Assembly: GCA_951799425.1 (NCBI GenBank)
Contig: OX637394.1
Coordinates: 9,683,501-9,747,500, forward strand
Reading direction: 5' to 3'
From: Ilex aquifolium
Lineage: Eukaryota; Streptophyta; Magnoliopsida; Aquifoliales; Aquifoliaceae
DNA: 64,000 nucleotides
Shown: piece by piece, positions 57,901-64,000 of the stretch
How positions within the stretch are numbered: the stretch's first letter is position 1
Layout of the letters: each line of letters opens with the position of its first letter
Notes under the pieces: model-generated
Databases searched by the model: none
What the model was told of the DNA's origin: nothing
What the model saw: only the letters and a program-made list of their open reading frames with translations
Made by a program: the position numbers and the translations under genes

Positions 57901-60406
57901 CGAGCACTTAGCTGAGTCATTCCGAATCCTAAAGGAGTACAAAATGAAGCTCAACCCTGCGAAATGCGCATTCGGTGTCTCAGCAGGGAAGTTTCTGGGT
58001 TTCATAGTTAGCAGCCGAGGAATTGAAGCCAACCCAGAAAAGGTCAGAGCAATGGTGGAAATGCAATCACCATCCAACACAAAAGAGGTGCAACGCTTGA
58101 CAGGCAGGATAGCTGCCCTGAGCCGTTTCGTGTCTAGGTCAAGCGATAAATGCCAGCCATTTTTTCAGGTCCCGAAGAAGGCATTCCAGTGGGATGCCAA
58201 GTGCGAAGAAGCATTCGGAGCCCTAAAAAGCTATATGAGCTCTCCCCCCGTTTTGGTAAGCCCTTTAGAAGGGGAAGTCCTCACCTCTACCTAGCAGTTT
58301 CAGATTTTTCGACAAGCGCAGCGCTGGTTAGGGAGTGAGACAGAGCTCAGCAACCAGTCTATTACTGTAGCAAAGCTCTGAGGGGGGCAGATGAGAGATA
58401 TCCAAAAATGGAAAAACTTGTTCTAGCCCTGGTTACAACAGCTAGAAGACTTAGACCTTATTTCCAGGCTCATACTATCGAGGTCCCAACAGATCAACCG
58501 TTGAAACAAGTATTGCATAAGCCAGAGTCTTCAGGGAGATTGGTTAAATGGGCCATAGAGCTCAGTGAGTTTGATATCAGATATAAGCCAAGAACTGCCA
58601 TCAAAGGGCAAATTTTGGCGGATTTTATCGCAGAGTTCACAGCAGCAGCGCCTATGGAAACCACAGATTTAATACTAGACCTCCCCATATGGAAGCTTTC
58701 AGTAGATTGGAGTTGCCAATGCTCAGGGAAGCGGGGCAGGAATGATCCTGACCTCCCCAGAAGGAATAGACGTCGAATATGCCCTCAGATTTGGGTTCAA
58801 AGCTTCAAATAATGAGGCAGAATATGAAGCTGTCATCGCTGGGCTTAATCTTGCTTGTTCTATGGAAGCAGAGCAGTTGGAGATCTGCAGCGACTCTCAA
58901 CTAGTGGTAAAACAGATAGAAGAGGCCTACGAAACAAGAGGCGAAAAGATGGTCCTTTACCTCAAATAGGTACGAGAAATAATGAAAAAATTTGTGCAGG
59001 TTAAGGTCAGACATGTGCCCAGAGCAGAAAATTCACGAGCAGATGCGTTGGCAAGGTTAGCAACTGCCTTGCAAAAAGACTTGGATAGACTAATACCAGT
59101 GGAGCACCTCCCAGAGCCTTCAGTGAGTATCGAAGAAGAGGACATGCTATCAGTCGAAGCTCAGCCGAGCTGGATGGACCCCATCATAGGGTACCTGCAG
59201 AATGAGACTTTGCCAAGTGATGCTAAGGAGGCATCCAAGCTAAGGGCCAGGTCGGCCCGATTTTCCTTGCTACAAGGAGGTCTGTACAAGCGTGGATTCT
59301 CAACGCCTCTCCTTAAGTGTGTGGGGGATGAGGATGCCAATTATATACTCAGAGAGGTACACGAAGGTATATGTGGCAATCACATAGGGGCTCGGGCCTT
59401 GGCAGGAAAAGTACTAAGGCAAGGGTATTTTTGGCCCACCATGCTCAAAAGTGCCACCGACTTAGTAAGAAAATGCAAGACTTGCCAGGAGCATGCCAAT
59501 GTGTCCCACCATCCTCCCGAGCTCCTAACCTCGGTGGTAAGCCCATGGCCTTTTCAGCAGTGGGGTTTGGACATTCTGGGACCCCTTCCCACCGGTGTGG
59601 AACAGTGCAAGTTTGCCATCATAGGAGTGGATTACTTCACCAAATGGGCAGAGGTCGAACCTTTGGCAACAATCACTGAGCAAAAAGTTCAAAACTTCGT
59701 TTGGAAATCGGTAGTTTGCAGGTTTGGGGTTCCCAGAGCGGTCGTGTCTGACAACGGAAAGCAGTTCGACAATTCGAAATTCAAAAGCTTTTGTGCCGAG
59801 CTTGGAATCAAGAACTATTTCTCAGCTCCTGCACATCCCCAATCCAATGGGCAGGCAGAGGTCACAATCAGAACCATAAAGTCAGCCTTGAAGACCAAAC
59901 TAGAAAACCTGAAAGGCAAGTGGGTGAAATACATCCCTGAGGTATTATGGGCCTACCGGACCACCGTCAGATCTGCAACTCAGGAAACCCCCTTTGCTCT
60001 GGCCTTTGGAACCGAGACAGTAGCCCCTGTGGAGATAGGGCTCCAATCACCAAGGGTGGAGTTTGCAGATGCCGAGCACAATGATGAATCTCTCCTGTTA
60101 AACCTCGATCTCTTGGATGAAAAAAGGGACAGAGCTCTGCAGCGTGTCCGCATTTACCAAAGGAAAACTGCAAGGTATTACGACAGGAAGGTAAGACACC
60201 GAAGCTTCAAGGCTGGAGACTTGGTACTTAGGAGGCTTCTGCTTGCAAGAAAGGATCCCACGCATGGAAAATTGGGGCCCAATTGGGAAGGGCCCTATAT
60301 CGTGTCAAGGGTAATCCGACCGGGGAATTACGAATTGCAAACAGAGGAGGGAAATGTCCTACCTCACTCGTGGAATGCCGAGCACCTTAAGAGATTTTTT
60401 CAGTAA
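54953..60406 (+). pseudogene. Gag-pol of the Tat element, interrupted
   Basis: One long frame from ATG 54953 encodes a gag capsid region (to about 56269), a zinc-knuckle-like CDYHRDHGHHIDDC (56324), aspartic protease IDNGSSAD (about 56748), reverse transcriptase (CIDFTDLNRACPKDSF near 57558, YIDD at 57854), RNase H, then integrase. The integrase HHCC finger is near 59359-59490, the catalytic Asp residues near 59570 and 59749, and Glu in QSNGQAEV near 59855. Breaks are stops at 55355, 55664, 56267, 57830, 58336 and 58967, an apparent 1-nt loss near 58281 and an apparent 1-nt gain near 58707. The last segment, 58982-60406, is open. No chromodomain follows the integrase. Unable to move by itself. 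Confidence 0.9.
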
Positions 60407-60486
60407 GTGTTACTTGTAATAGAGCTATTTTTTAATCAGAATGAGCAAGTCTTTTATTCACCCTTCAATAGCTTCCAAAGTAAAGA

Positions 60487-61170
60487 GATGAGCTTTTCAG
60501 CTCATAAATATACGATAAGCTTCAAAGCTTATAAGTGTAAGATGAGCTTTTCAACTCATAAATATACGATAAGCTTCAAAGCTTATAAATACAAGATGAG
60601 CTTTTCAGCTCATAAATATACGATAAACTTCAAAGCTTATAAGTGTAAGATGAGCTCTTCAGCTCATAAATATACGATAAGCTTCAAAGCTTATAAATAC
60701 AAGATGAGCTTTTCAGCTCATAAATATACGATAAGCTTCAAAGCTTATAAGTGTAAGATGAGCTCTTCAGCTCATAAATATACGATAAGCTTCAAAGCTT
60801 ATAAGTGTAAGATGAGCTTTTCAGCTCATAAATATACGATAAGCTTCAAAGCTTATAAGTGTAAGATGAGCTCTTCAGCTCATAAATATACGATAAGCTT
60901 CAAAGCTTATAAATACAAGATGAGCTTTTCAGCTCATAAATATACGATCAGCTTCAAAGCTTATAAATACAAGATGAGCTCTTCAGCTCATAAATATACG
61001 ATGAGCTTCAAAGCTTATAAATACAAGATGAGCTCTTCGACTCATAAATATACGATGAGCTTCAAAGCTTATGAATGCAAGATGAGCTCTTCAGCTCATG
61101 GATATACGATAAGCTTCAAAGCTTATAAATGAAAGATGAGCTCTTCAGCTCATACAAGCTTCAAGGCTCA
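60487..61170 (+). repeat. 54-bp tandem array (12 copies plus partial) after integrase
   Basis: Each unit reads GATGAGCTYTTCAGCTCATA, then AATATACGATAAGCTTCAAA, then GCTTATAA and a variable 6-bp end. Each carries two short hairpins, GAGCT/AGCTC and AAGCTT/AAGCTT. F and S variants (CTTTTC, CTCTTC) alternate through most of the array, which suggests 108-bp dimers. The 54-bp length is a multiple of three, and the frame directly after the integrase stop stays open for about 240 codons, giving an 18-residue peptide repeat. Confidence 0.95.
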
Positions 61171-61180
61171 TAAAATTCAA

Positions 61181-61295
61181 GACTAGTCTCTTCTTGGAGA
61201 CATCAACAGTCAAATTCAAGACTGGTCTCTTCTTGGAGACACCAACAGTCAAATCCAAAGCTGGTCTCTTCCTGGGGACACCAACAATCTTTCCC
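61181..61295 (+). repeat. Three copies of a ~40-bp repeat
   Basis: Units begin at about 61181, 61220 and 61260 with GACTRGTCTCTTCTTGGAGA followed by CAYCAACAGTCAAAT. They follow the 54-bp array in the 3' region of the Tat element. Confidence 0.85.
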
Positions 61296-61662
61296 CATGA
61301 CTAGTGGTCCTGGTGCACTGCCTACACACTCGCGGACCCCAAGGTGTACAGAACAGCGGATATCACCCGCGTTGTCAGTTGAAGATTAAGGTCTGTACAC
61401 ACAATCTTCTGTTTTCCATCAAGGTTCGAGGTCAGATCTCTGGAACTAGACAGGAACTAAGGTCAGTGCAAACATGATCTTCTGTTCTCCTTCTACGTCC
61501 GCGTTCTGAACACCAAGAGCTCATATATGGGCATGCATACTCAAGAATAAGAAACCTAGAATTCAGAGTATCCAATAATATAAACGTTCGGAAAAGTGCG
61601 CAAAGAATCATAGTCTGGTATCATTCAAGAAAAGAAAAGAAAGATACAAGGAAACAAATATC

Positions 61663-62750
61663 CTAGTCCTTTTTAAGTTGAGACTTCAGCTCAGCAACCT
61701 CTTCCTTCAGGCTAGCATTCTCCTTCTTCAGCTCGTCCCTCTCTTGTTCAGCCCTGTGAAGTGAATCAAGAAGCTTCTGACCCCTGGAGGTAAGGAAGAT
61801 GGTGGACAGAGAGTCAGGCGAAGGGGAGCCATCCCTCTTACGCTTCCTTGAACTCGTGCCGGTGCTCCTACCCTCGTCAGAATCCCCATCCTCATCAGAA
61901 TCAGAGAAAGAGGTCCAGGAAGAGTAAGGAACATAGGAAAACTCAAACTCAGTAGCCTCAGCCCCAAGCAAATAGAGGTTTGCACTCGTCATCAGCTCGG
62001 AATAAGTCCTAGACTCGACAAGCAGCAATTCGTTGATATTCACCATCCCTGGTACATCCAGATCAGGTGAACCTGCACAGCAGGGACATAGTAAGAGTAT
62101 ATCTTCAAAAGGAAGGGTTCAAAAGAGCTCGGCTTGAGCTTACCAATGCGAGAGAAGCTCTTCCAGGACCGAGGAATCCTAGCTTTACGGCAGAAATCCT
62201 CAGGAGACCTCCAGGACTCTCCAGAGGCGAAGAAGAAACGCTTAGACCACCCTTCAGGATTGGAGGGAAGATCTAGAACCAAGTGGCGTAAACTGAAATT
62301 CTTCCAACGGAAGAAACTGAAGCAGGGGGCATCATCTTCTTCAATCTCGAAGAAGTATAGAAACTCAGAGACGAAGGGGAACCTGCCAAGGGCATGCAGG
62401 CGGCAGAACAAGAAAAAGCTTACCATAGCAGTCCATCCTCGTGGAGAAAGGCGAGAAGGACACAGGCCATAGTAGGCAAGAACTCGCCCAACAGCCGGAT
62501 GAATGGGAAGGCGAAATCCCATGTCCAGAGCACCTTCAAAGAAGCAGACTTCCCCTCGAGGGAGGTAGTTGCAGGGCTCGTCGGAGGTAGGGACTCGCAA
62601 AGGCAAGTCAAGATCAGGAAAAAACCATTTCTTGATATCCACCAAATCAGAAGATTCAAGTATTGAAGGAGACAGGTAGCGACAGTGCCACTTCCATTCG
62701 ATTCCAAAGGAGGTGCGTTCCTGGAACAGAGAAGAAGCAGAAGCAGCCAT
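61663..62750 (-). CDS. Antisense gene of the Tat element, probably spliced (gypsy-type transposon domain plus coiled coil)
   Basis: Minus-strand exon 1 is 62144-62750, intron 62073-62143 (71 bp, GTAAGC to TGTGCAG), exon 2 61663-62072. The phases join to one frame of 338 codons. Exon 1 resembles the 'putative gypsy type transposon' domain (PF04195 as I recall it): FRLPIHPAVGRVLAYYGLCP, then SRLSPRGWTAMVSFFLFCR. Exon 2 adds an acidic Ser/Asp tract (SDSDEDGDSDEG), a basic RKRKRD that could be a nuclear signal, and a Leu/Glu coiled coil at the end (ELKKENASLKEEVAELKSQL). Without splicing the first frame ends at 62040 and a second overlaps it. No stop interrupts it, unlike the neighbouring gag-pol. 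Antisense genes between integrase and 3' LTR are known in Tat elements; the function is not. Confidence 0.75.
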
Positions 62751-62754
62751 TGGA

Positions 62755-63914
62755 AGTGCTGGTAAGGAAAAAGATGCAAGAAATCAAGAAGAAAGTCAAG
62801 AATATTTTATGCAAGAAAGGGAATTCAACAGATGGTAAGAGGCTTAGGGAAAGTTGGGAGCTTTTCAGGAAACCAAGAGTCAAGAAAGGGGGAATCAGTT
62901 GCCTGTTTAGTTTCTTAATTAATAAAGGTAGTTGCGGTTATGGAAAGTGGATGCGGTTATGGAAAGTGGTTGCGGTTATGGAAAACGATTGGAGAAAAAG
63001 GTGGGAAAAGAAGCTACCCCTCCTATTTGCACTCAGAACAACCTACAAGAATTCTGACCCCACCAAGCAACATATCCTCCATATTTGAGCCCAGCCCAGT
63101 CAAAAACAAGAGCACCTGTATAGCAAGTCTTGAAGGCCTGCAATTCTAAGAGCCCTACTCACGTTAGAAAGGAAGGGTTCCTGGTGGGTTCCTCGGTTCA
63201 TCAAAGAAACTTAACAGCATGTAAAAGTTCATAGCCTTGCTTAAAGAAGGCCTAAAGCACTCCTCAAAGCAAGGTGGGGGGAAGAGAAATGTGAAACGTA
63301 GAAGAAAGTCTTCTATTCTCAGAAATATGGAGCATTGGAATTTGTTATCTATTTCAGACAAGAGAGCCATGAAGCTCAGAAAGAACCTTTAAGTTCAGAC
63401 AAAGGAGCCAAAAAGCTCAGTAAGAGCTTTTAGGTTCAGAAAGACGAACTGTATAGCTCAGCAAGAGCTCATAGGCTCACAAACTCGAGCTATGTAGCTC
63501 AGAAGGAGCACACCAGTTCAGAATATCAATCTAAGCGGCTCAGAATAAAGAAGAATAGGGACTGGATCCCTAAGAGACCAACTACCGAGCTCAAAAGCTC
63601 AGGAGAAGCAGTTGAGCATAACACCAAGTCTCCTGTACTCTTCAAATCTAGTAATTTTGCTTCAAGAAGTGCACAGCACCCCTCAAAGCAAAAGGGGAAG
63701 GAGGATATGTGTAAGCATAAAGCAAAACAAAAAAAACAACAAAGCAAAACAAGTAAGTGTGCAAGCGAAAGTCAAAGGTATACATGAATATGATAAACCA
63801 GCAATGGAGAAACAAGATGAAGACCACAAAGTAGCACAAGGTCCTAGCCCAAGTCAAAGTTACATCTCAAAAAATTCCTTACAAATAATTACAATTAAAA
63901 AGACCTAAGTTTCT
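62755..63914. other. 3' untranslated region of the Tat element
   Basis: No protein domain was seen on either strand. 63360-63610 holds irregular AGCTCAG/AAGAGCT repeats like those in the LTR. A TATA-like CATAAAATA on the minus strand near 62801-62809 could serve the antisense gene. Confidence 0.5.
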
Positions 63915-63922
63915 GGGGGGGG
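63915..63922 (+). other. Candidate polypurine tract
   Basis: A run of eight G followed by TAATTGAAGG. It has the place expected of a 3' polypurine tract, but the bases after it do not match the 5' LTR start, so the 3' LTR start is not confirmed in this window. Confidence 0.4.
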
Positions 63923-64000
63923 TAATTGAAGGATCTCGCAGCTCAGCAGATGAGCCCACAGCAACAGAAGCAAGGGGAGAGCTTCCAGAAATGTCTTGGG

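Larger units (their letters stand above)
52253..64000 (+). mobile_element. Tat-type Ty3/Gypsy retrotransposon, right end outside window
   Basis: Order of parts: 5' LTR, primer site TGGCGCC, gag, protease, reverse transcriptase, RNase H, integrase, long 3' region with a tandem array and an antisense gene. This order and the lack of a chromodomain fit the Tat clade. The 5' LTR is preceded by GAAAT, the candidate target duplication, whose partner would lie beyond the window. A PPT-like G run is at 63915-63922. The element is decayed: gag-pol has several stops. Confidence 0.85.

Noticed and set aside
60407-61132. The open frame over the 54-bp array as a separate protein gene
   Set aside because: It starts with a GTG directly after the integrase stop and consists almost only of repeats; treated as an array with an incidental or read-through frame.
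63921-64000. Start of the 3' LTR of the Tat element
   Set aside because: The 79 bases after the G run do not align with the first bases of the 5' LTR; left as an unconfirmed polypurine tract.

Overview
This window is plant nuclear DNA, most likely from a eudicot. Genes have short exons with GT-AG introns, spacers are AT-rich, and the DNA between genes is packed with plant transposon families: hAT, Mutator-like and Tourist MITEs, tRNA-derived SINEs, L1 LINE fragments and Ty3/Gypsy elements. The species cannot be fixed from the sequence. No rRNA, tRNA gene or CRISPR array was seen. Exon coordinates come from reading splice sites by eye, checking that phases close and comparing with remembered protein families.

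Layout. 9-9724 (+): complete 11-exon UDP-sugar transporter gene of the UTR5 type, introns full of repeats. 9.7-16.4 kb: spacer with a SINE, a Tourist MITE, two Mutator-like MITEs and an odd poly(A)-tailed element carrying a perfect 107-bp repeat. 16435-25218 (+): three intact genes in a row, a two-domain cupin, a PPR protein and a dirigent protein. This trio matches a gene order I remember from Arabidopsis (At1g07750-At1g07740-At1g07730, with the related pair At2g28680-At2g28670/ESB1). 25.7-27.6 kb: a Tourist-like element with a G/T-rich array and a hAT MITE with an 8-bp target duplication.

27.7-48.7 kb is a tandem duplication. A Yippee-like gene (+) faces an ESCRT-III VPS32/SNF7 gene (-). 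The repeated unit seems to run from inside the Yippee gene, next to its first exon, to intron 1 of VPS32. The left copy therefore keeps Yippee exon 1 but only VPS32 exons 3-6; the right copy keeps a full six-exon VPS32 but lacks Yippee exon 1. The two copies act as empty-site controls for each other: a 2.6-kb LTR insertion is present only in the left copy and a 172-bp MITE only in the right. Between them lie a 1.4-kb solo LTR, a Tourist element with an internal tandem repeat and a LINE 3' end.

52.3-64.0 kb is one large Ty3/Gypsy element of Tat type, running off the right edge. It has a 728-bp 5' LTR, a primer-binding site, a nested 1.9-kb solo LTR in the leader, a gag-pol reading frame broken by six stops and two frameshifts, an integrase end that is still open, a 12-copy 54-bp array that stays open in frame, and an antisense gene that appears to be spliced (about 338 codons, with a gypsy-type transposon domain and a coiled coil). 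The antisense gene, the array and the gene-splitting tandem duplication are the most interesting parts of the window.
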